A stretch of 57,588 nucleotides of DNA, taken from assembly GCA_934394665.1 (NCBI GenBank), contig CAKRRS010000009.1, positions 1 through 57,588 on the forward strand, given 5' to 3'. Numbering within the stretch: the stretch's first letter is position 1; each line of letters begins with the position of its first letter. The position numbers and the translations under genes were made by a program. A model generated the notes under the pieces. The model did not search any database and was not told the DNA's origin. It saw nothing but the letters and a program-made list of their open reading frames with translations. This stretch comes from an uncultured Acetatifactor sp. GTDB taxonomy: Bacteria; Bacillota; Clostridia; Lachnospirales; Lachnospiraceae. This document shows, in pieces, positions 28,933 to 38,581 of this stretch.

Positions 28933-31095
28933 TCAATTTACATTCTCACAAAACGTGAAAGAACAGATCCACACCGGATTCTCGGCCTGCGGCATATGAT
29001 AACTTCCGATCTTCTTTACCCGGCTCACCTGCATCTGCACGATCTCCGCTTCTTCCACCGGGAAGCTTTCCACTGCTTCCTTCAGTTCCGCAATAGTTTC
29101 CATGCTGATGGCGTTGATAACGACGCGCATTCGCGGATTCTTCCGATATAATGTTTCCAGTATCTCTTTTAAATTGCCGCCGCTGCCGCCGATAAAGGCA
29201 TGGGTTGGTGTCGGCAGATCTTCCAGCCCCTCCGGTGCATACGCCTCAATGATCTGTATATTGTCCATGCCAAAATGCTGCCGGTTCTGATAGAGCAGTT
29301 TCACCGCTTCCGGTTTTCTCTCTATCGCATAGACGTTTGCCCCGGCGGACAGTCCGGCGATCTCTATCGCCACAGAGCCTGTGCCGCTGCCGATATCGTA
29401 GACCACAGCGTTTTTTGTCAGATGCAGCTTACAGATGCTGACTTCGCGGATCTCTTCTTTTGTCATCGGTGTCCTGCGAAGCATCCCGGCACCCTCCGGA
29501 TCATCCCGTAAGAAACAGGCATCCGCTCTTCCGTGGGTCAGTCTCCCAGGCTGTGGCCTCGGATTTCTGATCAGGCAGGTATACAGCCCTTCCTCCAAAG
29601 ACGCATCTGCCTGCTCCATGCACTGTTTCGGTGTCAAGGTGATCAGCTTTTCTTCCGGATAAGATAATTGATAGCCTGCAATCACTTTGCAATCTGTCAG
29701 TTCTGCCTCTGTCAGGATCCGCCCGATCTCTTCGATGTCTTTTCTGCCCGAAGTCAATAAAAACGTCTTTTCCTGCTGTCTGACGCAAGTTCCCAGCTGA
29801 TACAATCGCTTTCCGTGCATGCTTAAAACAGCAGCATCGTCGTAGCTTACTCCCGCACGGGATGCCAGATAAGCCACAGAAGAAAGTCCCGGCAGGATCC
29901 GCACCTGTCCCCGGATTTCTCCCGTATCGATTGCCTCCTGCAATGCCCGGTACAGCTTCGCACATCCGCTGTAGAATCCGGTATCTCCGGAGAACAGGAT
30001 CACGACACGTATTATTTTATTTGAAATATCCGCTGTAATGTTCTCTTTTTGCAGCTGTGACAGGTAGGGCAGGATCTGTGCCGCGGTATAAAAAGGCTTT
30101 TTTTCTATTCCAGGCGTATATCCCCGGATCATCCGGTCAGCCCCCAACAGTATGTCTGCATCCCCTATAGCCCGCCTTACCTCTATCGTCATGCCGTCCG
30201 TGCTGCCCATGCCGATCCCCGCCAGGCTGATTTTAAATTCTGCTGTTTCCGATATTGAAGATAAGGTACCGCCGCAAAGCTGTTCCAGTTCCCGGCAGAT
30301 CTCTTCAAAGGAAAAGCTGTCTTTTGTGATGTTAGCTTCCGCATTTTCCGGTTCGATCACATAGACGGGAATTCCCAGCCTCTCTGCTGCTTCCAGCTTC
30401 TCCCGGTAACCGCCGGTGCGTCCGCTGTTCTTCGTCACCAGATGCCGGATGTCGTATTGCTTCAATATCGCCAGATTCATTTCCACAGAAAACGGTCCCT
30501 GCAATGCCAGGATCTGTCGTCCTTTGATTCCCTGTGCCATGCAGAGTTCCAGGCTTTCTCTGCCCGGCAGGATCCGCACATACAGTTTGTCGTTTAATTT
30601 TCCGGAAGCGCAATAAACTGCCAGTTCCTTGCTGCCTGTCGTCAGTAAAATATTGCCTTCTGTCGCCTCCAGCGCTTTTGCACAGGCTTCGTTAGTTTCA
30701 AAATATCGGAGATTGCTTAAATTGCCCACGTCTTGCGCTTTCCTGTCAATCTTGCGCTGCAGACGAAGATACCGGATCTCTGCCTCTCCCCTCAGAGAAG
30801 CTACCGCACCACGGATATTTTCCGTCACGATTTTGGCATACGGATGTGTCGCATCCACTACGATATCATAGGCACCATCCCGTAAAAAAGCCCGCATCTG
30901 TTCCTCATCCATTCTGCCCCGATGGATCAATACCGTCGGCTGTCCGTTCCGGGAAGCAGGCTCTGTCTGTTCCTGCATCACGATCTCACCGTATTCCGTC
31001 GCCACACACACGGTATGTCTGATTCCGGACTCCGAGAGTACTTCCGACAATCTTCTGCCTTCTGTGGTTCCCGCAAATATTACGATTTTCTTCAT
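28933..31095 (-). CDS. cbiJET: Fused CbiJ-CbiE-CbiT (precorrin-6 reductase and C5,15-methyltransferase/decarboxylase)
   Basis: Three enzymes are in one 720-residue chain from the ATG at 31095. CbiJ (~1-280) has MKKIVIFAGTTEGRRLSEVL and ATHPYAKIVTENIR and reduces cobalt-precorrin-6A. CbiE (~287-520, KISLAGIGMGSTDGMT, LFSGDTGFYSGC, LPGLSSVAYLASRAG) methylates C5. CbiT (~530-720, TKEEIREVSICKLHL, YDIGSGTGSVAIEIAGLS) methylates C15 and removes the ring-C acetate. These are consecutive steps. CbiE-CbiT fusions (CobL) are common; adding CbiJ in front is less so. The upstream start at 31161 adds residues unlike CbiJ. Confidence 0.93.
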   Translation of the reverse strand: MKKIVIFAGTTEGRRLSEVLSESGIRHTVCVATEYGEIVMQEQTEPASRNGQPTVLIHRGRMDEEQMRAFLRDGAYDIVVDATHPYAKIVTENIRGAVASLRGEAEIRYLRLQRKIDRKAQDVGNLSNLRYFETNEACAKALEATEGNILLTTGSKELAVYCASGKLNDKLYVRILPGRESLELCMAQGIKGRQILALQGPFSVEMNLAILKQYDIRHLVTKNSGRTGGYREKLEAAERLGIPVYVIEPENAEANITKDSFSFEEICRELEQLCGGTLSSISETAEFKISLAGIGMGSTDGMTIEVRRAIGDADILLGADRMIRGYTPGIEKKPFYTAAQILPYLSQLQKENITADISNKIIRVVILFSGDTGFYSGCAKLYRALQEAIDTGEIRGQVRILPGLSSVAYLASRAGVSYDDAAVLSMHGKRLYQLGTCVRQQEKTFLLTSGRKDIEEIGRILTEAELTDCKVIAGYQLSYPEEKLITLTPKQCMEQADASLEEGLYTCLIRNPRPQPGRLTHGRADACFLRDDPEGAGMLRRTPMTKEEIREVSICKLHLTKNAVVYDIGSGTGSVAIEIAGLSAGANVYAIERKPEAVKLLYQNRQHFGMDNIQIIEAYAPEGLEDLPTPTHAFIGGSGGNLKEILETLYRKNPRMRVVINAISMETIAELKEAVESFPVEEAEIVQMQVSRVKKIGSYHMPQAENPVWICSFTFCENVN

Positions 31096-31241
31096 GTGTT
31101 GCCTGCCTTTCCTCGTAAATATCGCTTTCGCATCACCGAGATGTTCATCTCTTATATACAAAAGTATTTATACGTCGCGCTTTTATCCCATCTCCGGTTT
31201 TACATGTTCCGGTTTTGCGCGCCATGCTTTTACACCTGCAT

Positions 31242-31985
31242 TTATATGCTTTGCTCCACAGGGTATCCGCGCTTTGTGACCAGTTTGCCGTTTATGATCT
31301 TCGTCTGGGAATTGCCGATAAATACCGTCGTGAACATATTGACTTCACGGTCTCTAAGCTCACGCAGCGTACAGGTAAAGACTCGCGTTCCTTCCCGTCC
31401 GATATTTTCCACATATCCGCAGGGGCGTTCCCCCTCGACCTGCTCCAGCAAAATATCACAGGCCCTCTGCAGATAATCCTTGCGTTTATGGCTGGAAGGA
31501 TTGTAGATTGCCATGGCAAAATCTCCTATTGCGGCAGCACGCAGCCGCTTCTCGATCTTCTCCCATGGTGTCAGCAGATCGCTTAAACTGATCACGCAGA
31601 AATCATGGTTCAGAGGGGCTCCCAAGACTGCCGCGCCGCTGCTGGCTGCTGTAATCCCCGGGATCACGACCAGTTCCGTCTCCGGGTGCTCCGCGCCCAG
31701 CTCATACATCAGGGAAGCCAGTCCATAGATGCCCGCATCTCCGCTGCAGATCAGTGCCACCTGCTGCCCTGCCTCCGCTTCCCGGAAACACAGTTCACAC
31801 CGCTCTGTCTCCTGCTTCATGGGAGTCGTCAGCAGTTTTTTCCCTGCAAAGCGTTCTCCCAGCAGCTTGATATATACGGTGTAACCGACGATCACATCCG
31901 CCTGCTCCAGCACTGTGATTGCCTCTCCCGTCATCATTTCTTCCCTGCCGGGACCCATTCCTATGATATAGATTCTGTTGCTCAT
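31242..31985 (-). CDS. cbiH: Cobalt-precorrin-3 C17-methyltransferase
   Basis: A SAM-dependent tetrapyrrole methyltransferase that contracts the ring while methylating C17. The N-terminus IYIIGMGPGREEMMT, the GDAGIYGLASLMYELG motif and the AVLGAPLNHDFCVISLSDLLTPW block are those of CbiH/CobJ. The ATG at 31985 follows GAGGG by five bases, so the in-frame start four codons earlier is rejected. Length 247. Confidence 0.93.
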   Translation of the reverse strand: MSNRIYIIGMGPGREEMMTGEAITVLEQADVIVGYTVYIKLLGERFAGKKLLTTPMKQETERCELCFREAEAGQQVALICSGDAGIYGLASLMYELGAEHPETELVVIPGITAASSGAAVLGAPLNHDFCVISLSDLLTPWEKIEKRLRAAAIGDFAMAIYNPSSHKRKDYLQRACDILLEQVEGERPCGYVENIGREGTRVFTCTLRELRDREVNMFTTVFIGNSQTKIINGKLVTKRGYPVEQSI

Positions 31986-32128
31986 GAAAACCCTCATTTC
32001 TTAATACACATTCTATCACCTGATAGATTTATTCACTTATGATTCTATGTGCCACACCTCAATCACACAAGGTGTTTGCTCTCTTGCGCTCGTTATTTCT
32101 TTAGGCAAAATTTTTCAAATATATTTTA

Positions 32129-33382
32129 TCAGAATACTACCTTCCATATTTTTTCTACAATTGCCACAGTCATGCCGTCATTCGCCTGCTTCGACAACAT
32201 CAGCCGACCGCCGTCTCCTGCCGCACAGATTGCCGCCCGTTCGCAGACATTATCCACACCAACCGTATTCTTTACAAAAGCGGAACTGTGAAATTCTCCG
32301 GGAACTGCCTGCAGTTTCTGCGCGGAGTATGTCCTAAACGGGATCCTGTGCTTTTCACTGAATTTCAACAGGCATGTTTCGTCTTTTTTCACATCAATGG
32401 ATGCAAGCGCTACAATCTCTTCTATGGAGATTCCCTGCTGTTCCAAAATACTTTGCAGGTAATCTTCCAGTTTTGCGCTGTCCGTTTCTTTTTTACAGCC
32501 GACGCCGAGGACATATTTTTTCGGGTGCAGAATGAGCTGTGCTTTACTATATACATCAGACTGCAACTGTTCCATCGACACCGATAGGGGAGACCTGTAT
32601 TTTTGTTCTAATAAATCTCGTGCCACTGTGTCGCTGACAGAATGATTCTCCGTAACAAGGACATCTACCGGCTCCTCAGGCGGATACTCACACAGTCTGA
32701 TTCCGTCCGGGAGGTTTTCACAGGTTTCGAGATGTCCTGTCCGGACGCACATCGTGATTTCTGATCCTGCCAGCACTTTGGCAGATACTTTTGCAATGCC
32801 TTCCCGGTTGCGTATCCACAGATCATTCTTTTTTGCAAACAGATCTATGGCAAAGCTGCCCTGCAGATCGGTAGCTGTAGTGACCACAGGAATAGCCCCG
32901 ATGGCTTCCGACAGCCGGAGTGCAAGTTCGTTGGCACCGCCTACATGCCCTGATAAAAGCGGTATCACATGCTGCCCCTGCTCATCCATGACAATCACCG
33001 GACTGTCATGCAGCTTATCCGTGATCCAGGGTGCAATTGCGCGGACTGCAATGCCGCAGGCACTGATAAATACCAGTGCGCGGTGGGCTACCATCTGCTC
33101 GCCCGTCCATTCTGTCAGGCTCGTTGTTACCGCTATTGTATCCGGGTTCTTCGATACCGTCATGCTTTCCTCTGTCATGTTTTTCTGTGACACTGCTGTC
33201 TTCGCTGTGTTTGTTTCCTGTTCCGTGCGTTTTGTTCGGTTGATCACTGCTTGCGGTTCCTGCACATTTTGAGAAGAGCCTTTCGTATAGACCGTGATCT
33301 CGTCCTCTTCGCCCATGTACTCTCTGATCCGCTCTGCAAGCATCTGTCCCTGTTTTGTAAAACTGATGACACTGATTTTCAC
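32129..33382 (-). CDS. cbiG: Cobalt-precorrin-5A hydrolase
   Basis: CbiG opens the delta-lactone of cobalt-precorrin-5A and releases acetaldehyde. The central domain motif VIPLLSGHVGGANELALRLSE and the C-terminal domain (YVLGVGCKKETD..., ASIDVKKDE) are clear. The N-terminal part (1-~110) is long and partly low-complexity, with many Thr/Lys/Glu. Translation starts at a GTG with a purine-rich GAGAGGAAC site. Length 417 versus ~350 usual. Confidence 0.9.
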   Translation of the reverse strand: MKISVISFTKQGQMLAERIREYMGEEDEITVYTKGSSQNVQEPQAVINRTKRTEQETNTAKTAVSQKNMTEESMTVSKNPDTIAVTTSLTEWTGEQMVAHRALVFISACGIAVRAIAPWITDKLHDSPVIVMDEQGQHVIPLLSGHVGGANELALRLSEAIGAIPVVTTATDLQGSFAIDLFAKKNDLWIRNREGIAKVSAKVLAGSEITMCVRTGHLETCENLPDGIRLCEYPPEEPVDVLVTENHSVSDTVARDLLEQKYRSPLSVSMEQLQSDVYSKAQLILHPKKYVLGVGCKKETDSAKLEDYLQSILEQQGISIEEIVALASIDVKKDETCLLKFSEKHRIPFRTYSAQKLQAVPGEFHSSAFVKNTVGVDNVCERAAICAAGDGGRLMLSKQANDGMTVAIVEKIWKVVF

Positions 33383-33521
33383 GCTTGCTACCGTTCCTCT
33401 CTACCTCATCCGTGTTCGGCATTTTATTTTATATCATGTTTTCATTCTGACACGAATTATGCTCCGGACTTTTCTCTAACTACCGATTCTTTTTCCATTT
33501 AGAACTAATATCTTCGTTCCG

Positions 33522-34298
33522 TTATCTGTCCTGCTCAGGAGCAGTTTTCGCCGCACGATACTCTGTGGAGAAATCCGCTGCATACAGTCTGGACTTCTGA
33601 TAATGACCGTGGGTGATCACATCGCCCACGAGTACCAGTGCCGTTTTGGTGATCCCGTGTTTTGCTGCGATCTGTGCCAAAGTTCCCACCGTACACACAT
33701 AGGCTTCTTCCTCCGGCCAGGTTGCCTTATAGACCAGTGCCGCCGGACTGTCCTCCAGATAACCGCCTGCGATCAGTCTGCGGCTTAATTCCTGTAACAT
33801 TCCGGTACTTAAATAAATCGCCATAGATGCCTGATGCGCTGCCAGGCTTTCGATACTTTCCTTTTCCGGTACCTTGGTCTTCCCTTCCATTCGCGTAATG
33901 ATCAGCGTCTGGGAGACATCCGGCAGGGTATATTCCAGATTCAGGGACGCCGCCGCACCGAAGCAGGCACTGACGCCGGGACAGCTCTCATAAGAGATTC
34001 CAAGCTCTTCAAGCGCATCCATCTGTTCCCGTACCGCACCATAGATGCTGGGTTCTCCGGTATGCAGACGTACCGTCACTTTCCCTTGTTCTTCCGCTTC
34101 CTGTATGATCTGCAATACTTCTTCCAGCGTCAGTTTTGCACTGTTGTGAATCTCACAGTCCGGTTTCGCATATTGCAGCAGTTCCGGATTCACAAGGGAG
34201 CCTGCGTAAATGATAACATCCGCCTGCTGCAATAATCTCATGCCTCTCACTGTGATCAGATCTGCTGCGCCGCTTCCTGCGCCAACAAAGTAAACCAT
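33522..34298 (-). CDS. cbiF: Cobalt-precorrin-4 C11-methyltransferase
   Basis: The N-terminus VYFVGAGSGAADLITVRG, the LHTGEPSIYGAVREQ motif and GVSACFGAAASL are those of CbiF/CobM, a SAM-dependent methyltransferase acting on C11. GGAGG lies seven bases before the ATG, inside the 3' end of cbiD, which it overlaps by 43 bases. Length 258. Confidence 0.94.
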   Translation of the reverse strand: MVYFVGAGSGAADLITVRGMRLLQQADVIIYAGSLVNPELLQYAKPDCEIHNSAKLTLEEVLQIIQEAEEQGKVTVRLHTGEPSIYGAVREQMDALEELGISYESCPGVSACFGAAASLNLEYTLPDVSQTLIITRMEGKTKVPEKESIESLAAHQASMAIYLSTGMLQELSRRLIAGGYLEDSPAALVYKATWPEEEAYVCTVGTLAQIAAKHGITKTALVLVGDVITHGHYQKSRLYAADFSTEYRAAKTAPEQDR

Positions 34299-35383
34299 GC
34301 TTCCGCCTCCTTACTCTTCGCCAATGCTCCGAATTCATTCGCATACATAATACATTCTATCGCAAGTTTCCCCTGCGTCCGTTTGTCCAGATAAAACAAA
34401 ATGCGTTCCATGGCATAATCCATGACTTCCCGGCATTTTCCGCACTCCTGCAAAATACGCACTGCCTCTTCCGTCGTGACACATTCCAGTATTTTTCCTG
34501 CATCTTTTGCATTTACCCCACATTTTACAGCAAATGCAGTTAACAGTTCCATGCGGCAGTCCGCCTCTCTGGAATGGGTGTTCATGATACCGCCGGCTAC
34601 CTTGATCAGTTTGCCGATATGTCCTGCCAGGAGCAGGCGTTCGAAGCCCTCTTCCACCGCCATATCAATGGTCCGTCCGATAAAGTTACTGCATTTCACA
34701 CTTTTATCGAGATCATAGCGATACGTATTTTTCAAAAAATCCAGTCCGTAATTGCCCGGTGAAATCACCACTTCCTCTCGTCCGAGTGCGCGCTGCTGCC
34801 GCAGTTCCACGCGGATCGTATCCAGAATGGCCTGGGTACTCATGGGTTCCACGATACCGCTGGTCCCCAGGATAGAGATACCGCCTACGATTCCAAGTCT
34901 CGGATTGAAGGTCTTCTCCGCCAGTTTTTCCCCTTCCGGGACGGAAATTTCCACGAATAGCGTTCCCCTGTAATCCATCACCTGACATACCTGCAATACT
35001 TCGCGTTCGATCATCTCACGGGGTACATGATTGATGGCAGCGTTGCCTACCGGCTGATCCAGACCCGGTTTTGTCACACGACCGACACCCTGCCCACCGT
35101 CGATGATAACCTGTGCATGCCGTGGCAGCTCATTTTCCTCATTCGCAACCTTGGCGAAAATCAGCGCTCCCGAAGTGATATCCGGGTCGTCCCCACCATC
35201 CTTTTCCACAGCGCAGCTGACCTCGCGCTCGCTCCGGCTGATTTCAAGGATCCGTGCGGTGTAAGAGATACCCTTTGGAGTCTCTATGGTGATCTCTGTT
35301 TTTCTTCTGCCGCTTAAGAGCATATAGGCGGCTGCTTTGGCCGCTGCTGCCGCGCAGCTGCCTGTGGTGAAACCATATCGCAT
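34256..35383 (-). CDS. cbiD: Cobalt-precorrin-5B C1-methyltransferase
   Basis: CbiD methylates C1 in the anaerobic pathway. The start MRYGFTTGSCAAAAAKAA at 35383 has AGGAG nearby and matches the family N-terminus (GFTTGSCAAAA). The frame continues upstream to 35566, but those 61 codons lie in the end of cbiC and are not family-like. Further motifs are GDDPDIT and PGNYGLDFLK. Length 375. Confidence 0.94.
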   Translation of the reverse strand: MRYGFTTGSCAAAAAKAAAYMLLSGRRKTEITIETPKGISYTARILEISRSEREVSCAVEKDGGDDPDITSGALIFAKVANEENELPRHAQVIIDGGQGVGRVTKPGLDQPVGNAAINHVPREMIEREVLQVCQVMDYRGTLFVEISVPEGEKLAEKTFNPRLGIVGGISILGTSGIVEPMSTQAILDTIRVELRQQRALGREEVVISPGNYGLDFLKNTYRYDLDKSVKCSNFIGRTIDMAVEEGFERLLLAGHIGKLIKVAGGIMNTHSREADCRMELLTAFAVKCGVNAKDAGKILECVTTEEAVRILQECGKCREVMDYAMERILFYLDKRTQGKLAIECIMYANEFGALAKSKEAEAWFTLLAQEAAQQI

Positions 35384-35462
35384 TATTCTCTCCTCGCTAT
35401 GATCCTGTACCTTTTCCGGCAACACTTCTATGTGTTTATCTGCTGATACCACATTTAGCCGT

Positions 35463-36128
35463 TTATATTTTGCTTTCCTTACGCAATTCATACAGCAGGG
35501 CATTGCAGATTGCCGCCGCCACATTGCTGCCACCTTTTCTGCCGCGGTTGATGATATACGGCACATCCGTCTGAAGAATCAGTTCCTTGGCCGCCTCCAC
35601 ATTGACGAAACCTACCGGCACCCCAATAACAAATGCCGGACGCCAGGCGCTCTCCTGCATCATATCATAGATCTGTATCAGTGCGGTAGGCGCATTTCCC
35701 ACAGCGAAGATCACCGGCTTTTCCCGTTTTGCGGCAAGCTCCATGCTGATTGCCGCTCTCGTTGTCCTGCTTATCTTTGCCCGTGCTGCCACCTCGCTGT
35801 CCGCCATATAGCAGTGCGCTTCACCGCCGAAGGACGCCAGTACCGTCTTATTGATTCCTGCCAGCGCCATGTTTGTATCCGTCACGATATCGGCACCGTT
35901 TTTCAGTAAGGTCTTGGCAATTTCTACTGCATTTTCGGAATAGGTAAGCGTCCTTGCATAATCGAAATCCGCACTGGTATGGATCACCCGGCGCGTGACC
36001 GGATCCTGCTCTCCCGGCAATACGATTCCACGCTCTGACAGTTCTGCGGCAATGATATCAAAGCTCCGCTTCTCGATCTCTTCCGGCAGTACATATTCGA
36101 TGTTTTCTCTCTCGAAAGTATGGTTCAT
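35463..36128 (-). CDS. cbiC: Cobalt-precorrin-8 methylmutase
   Basis: CbiC moves the C11 methyl to C12 to give cobyrinate. The catalytic His is in RRVIHTSADFDYA; DTNMALAGINK and FVIGVPVGFVNVEAAKE are conserved. Length 221 is usual. GGAAGGGAG precedes the ATG. Confidence 0.94.
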   Translation of the reverse strand: MNHTFERENIEYVLPEEIEKRSFDIIAAELSERGIVLPGEQDPVTRRVIHTSADFDYARTLTYSENAVEIAKTLLKNGADIVTDTNMALAGINKTVLASFGGEAHCYMADSEVAARAKISRTTRAAISMELAAKREKPVIFAVGNAPTALIQIYDMMQESAWRPAFVIGVPVGFVNVEAAKELILQTDVPYIINRGRKGGSNVAAAICNALLYELRKESKI

Positions 36129-36254
36129 TTGGGATACTCCCTTCCGTTTATTGTTTTTTTGCAGTTTCTTTTTTTGTTTTTCGTATACTGTTATCTTATA
36201 CTGTCAGCCATACGTCATTGTATTTGCTATCCCGGGATTGCTTCTATCATAATG

Positions 36255-37442
36255 CTACGATATCTCATATCTGCCGTTTGTATCATCCCTATTTACTACA
36301 TTCTCCAGCTCACGCAACAACGTCTCATTTTCCTCATGTTTTTTTACTGCAATTCTGTAATAGCCTTTTCCGAGTCCGCAGAAATTCTCACAGTCACGGA
36401 TCAGAATGCCTCTCTGAAGCAGTTTCTCATAGATTGGCTGTTCCGTCTGAAGCAACAGAAAATTTGCTTCCCCGGATATCACACGAATACCCAGTTTTTC
36501 TAAGCCATTTCGTAAAAATATCCTCTCTGTTTCCACATATTCCACAGTATCTTGCAGATATTTTTCACAGTCTGTGACGCATGCCAGCCCCGCCATCTGG
36601 GCAAATACTGACAGATTCCATTCCGGCAGCTGTCTCTGTATTTTTTCTAAAAGAGTGTGATTGCTGCACACCAGATATCCCAGCCGTACTCCGGGTATTG
36701 CAAAAATCTTGGTAAATGCCCGGACTATGATCAGCTTCGGATAGTTTTCAATCTCATCAACCATTGATAACGGCTGCATGGGATCCTTCTCACAAAATTC
36801 TATAAAACATTCATCCAACACTACCGTAATATTTTTCCTGCGGCAGTGCGCCAACAGATTTTTTAAATCTGCTTTTCTCCAAAGGCTTCCCGTCGGATTG
36901 TTTGGATTCGCCAGGAAAAGCAAATCTACATCGTCCGTTAATTGCTCTAATAGCTGATTCAAACATTCAGAATCCTTTTGTGTAGAAATTTTTTCCGGAT
37001 TCTCTGTCATAAGAGTTTGTTTGAATGAAACATATTTTATCCGGCTGCCTACTGCCTTTGCCGCATGCTCATACCCATAAAATGACGGCACCGGAATCAG
37101 GATCTGTTTCCACTGTTCCTGCTGTTGTTCCGGTTGCCCCATATCTCCCGTTTTTTCCACTGGCAATCCCACATGTATGATTGCCATAAACAGTTCCGAA
37201 GCACCGTTGCCGAACAGCAGATACTCCCCGGGAATCTCACAGCCATATCGCTTCGACAGCATCCTACTCACTGCCCACGATAGTTTTCCGGCGGTAATAT
37301 CCGGATACTCTCCCACATGATCTACCGCTGCATGGAGCGCCTGTGTCACCGCCTCCGGAACGCCAAACGGATTTACATTTACGGAAAAATCAAGTTGTAT
37401 CTGCCTGCTGTATATATCGCCGCCATGTATATTTTCCTGCAT
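36255..37442 (-). CDS. cobD: L-threonine-O-3-phosphate decarboxylase
   Basis: This PLP enzyme of the histidinol-phosphate aminotransferase fold makes (R)-1-amino-2-propanol phosphate for the nucleotide loop. The start HGGDIYSRQIQLDFSVNVNP is typical of CobD. FLANPNNPTGSLW and the PLP lysine in VRAFTKIFAIPGVRLGY are visible. The cbiB partner lies just downstream. Length 395. Confidence 0.9.
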   Translation of the reverse strand: MQENIHGGDIYSRQIQLDFSVNVNPFGVPEAVTQALHAAVDHVGEYPDITAGKLSWAVSRMLSKRYGCEIPGEYLLFGNGASELFMAIIHVGLPVEKTGDMGQPEQQQEQWKQILIPVPSFYGYEHAAKAVGSRIKYVSFKQTLMTENPEKISTQKDSECLNQLLEQLTDDVDLLFLANPNNPTGSLWRKADLKNLLAHCRRKNITVVLDECFIEFCEKDPMQPLSMVDEIENYPKLIIVRAFTKIFAIPGVRLGYLVCSNHTLLEKIQRQLPEWNLSVFAQMAGLACVTDCEKYLQDTVEYVETERIFLRNGLEKLGIRVISGEANFLLLQTEQPIYEKLLQRGILIRDCENFCGLGKGYYRIAVKKHEENETLLRELENVVNRDDTNGRYEIS

Positions 37443-37517
37443 TTGACGTTTTTTCCTTTCGCGGACTTTTGGGTTAATTATATCGTCATTTCTATTTCTT
37501 TTCCACCAAAAAACATT

Positions 37518-38558
37518 TTAGGCTATTACACCCGCTGCAAACATGATCCCCAGACACAGTATCTCGCAGATCCATGCCGTCCGGTTCATCAGATGGTTGG
37601 CTCTCCGGATGTCCTCATATTCTACAGGTCTTACAGGATCACCGATATACGGTTTTTTCACGATTTTCCCAAAATAGCTGGCATCTCCGGCCAACTGTAT
37701 CCCCAGTGCCCCGGCACATACAGATTCCGTCTGGGCGGAATTGGGACTGGCATGTTTTCTGCTGTCTCTGCGCCAGATCTGCCAAGCCTGCCTGCCATGA
37801 TATTCGCTGCCGCTAAGATACGCCGCCCCGATCATGAGCAGAGCGCTGAGCCTGGAAGGAAGATAGTTTACCACGTCATCCAGCTTTGCCGCCGTCCTCC
37901 CAAAATGAAGATACTTCTCATTCTTGTAGCCTACCATGGAATCCATGGTATTGACCGCTTTATATAAAAATCCAAGTACCGGACCGCCAAGTGCCGTATA
38001 CAGCATCGGTGCGATCACGCCGTCGGAAGTATTCTCCGCTACGGTCTCAATGGCTGCCTTTGCCACGCCTTCTTCTGAGAGATTTTCCGTATCTCTGCCG
38101 ACGATCATGGATACTGCTGTTCTGGCTGCCTGCAGATCTCCTGCTTTCAGCTGTTTCCATACTTTTCCGCTCTCTACCTGCAGACATCTCGCCGCCAGAA
38201 TCTGATACGTCATGATGGATTCGATTGCAACGCCAAGTCCGGAGTGGATATGGTAAGCCCCGAACAATACCATCGCGGCTATACCGCCCGTAATGAGTAA
38301 CACCAGTACGACCAGAATTCTGCCCTGTATGCGCTGTGCTGCGAGACTTGTTTTTCTGTCTTTTTCTGCGTTTATATCCACCACTGTATTATCCACTCTT
38401 TTTGTGGTTTCATTTTTACTTACATTTCCGCGCAGCCACTTTTCCAGCTGCGTGATCAGCCATCCGATTCCACGGATGGGGTGTGGCAGAAAATAGGGGT
38501 CGCCAAACAGCTGATCCAATAGAAATCCTGCCGCAAATGCTATCATATGATATTTCAT
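37518..38558 (-). CDS. cbiB: Adenosylcobinamide-phosphate synthase
   Basis: A membrane protein that attaches aminopropanol phosphate to cobyric acid. The start AFAAGFLLDQLFGDPYFLPHP, then HPIRGIGWLI, SMIVGRDTENLSEEGVAKAAIET and ENTSDGVIAPMLY are family signatures. There are about five membrane helices. Compared with the ~315 norm, a ~25-residue charged insert is present after the first helix (NETTKRVDNTVVDINAEKDR). Length 346. Confidence 0.92.
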   Translation of the reverse strand: MKYHMIAFAAGFLLDQLFGDPYFLPHPIRGIGWLITQLEKWLRGNVSKNETTKRVDNTVVDINAEKDRKTSLAAQRIQGRILVVLVLLITGGIAAMVLFGAYHIHSGLGVAIESIMTYQILAARCLQVESGKVWKQLKAGDLQAARTAVSMIVGRDTENLSEEGVAKAAIETVAENTSDGVIAPMLYTALGGPVLGFLYKAVNTMDSMVGYKNEKYLHFGRTAAKLDDVVNYLPSRLSALLMIGAAYLSGSEYHGRQAWQIWRRDSRKHASPNSAQTESVCAGALGIQLAGDASYFGKIVKKPYIGDPVRPVEYEDIRRANHLMNRTAWICEILCLGIMFAAGVIA

Positions 38559-38581
38559 AATAATCTGTCTTTCCGTAATTC

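Noticed and set aside
29501..29965. Second minus-strand frame of 154 codons within the cbiJET gene
   Set aside because: It is an out-of-frame shadow of the CbiE domain with Gly/Arg/Cys-rich composition.
35383..35566. N-terminal extension of CbiD
   Set aside because: Those codons lie in the end of cbiC, while the ATG at 35383 has AGGAG and gives the family's N-terminus.
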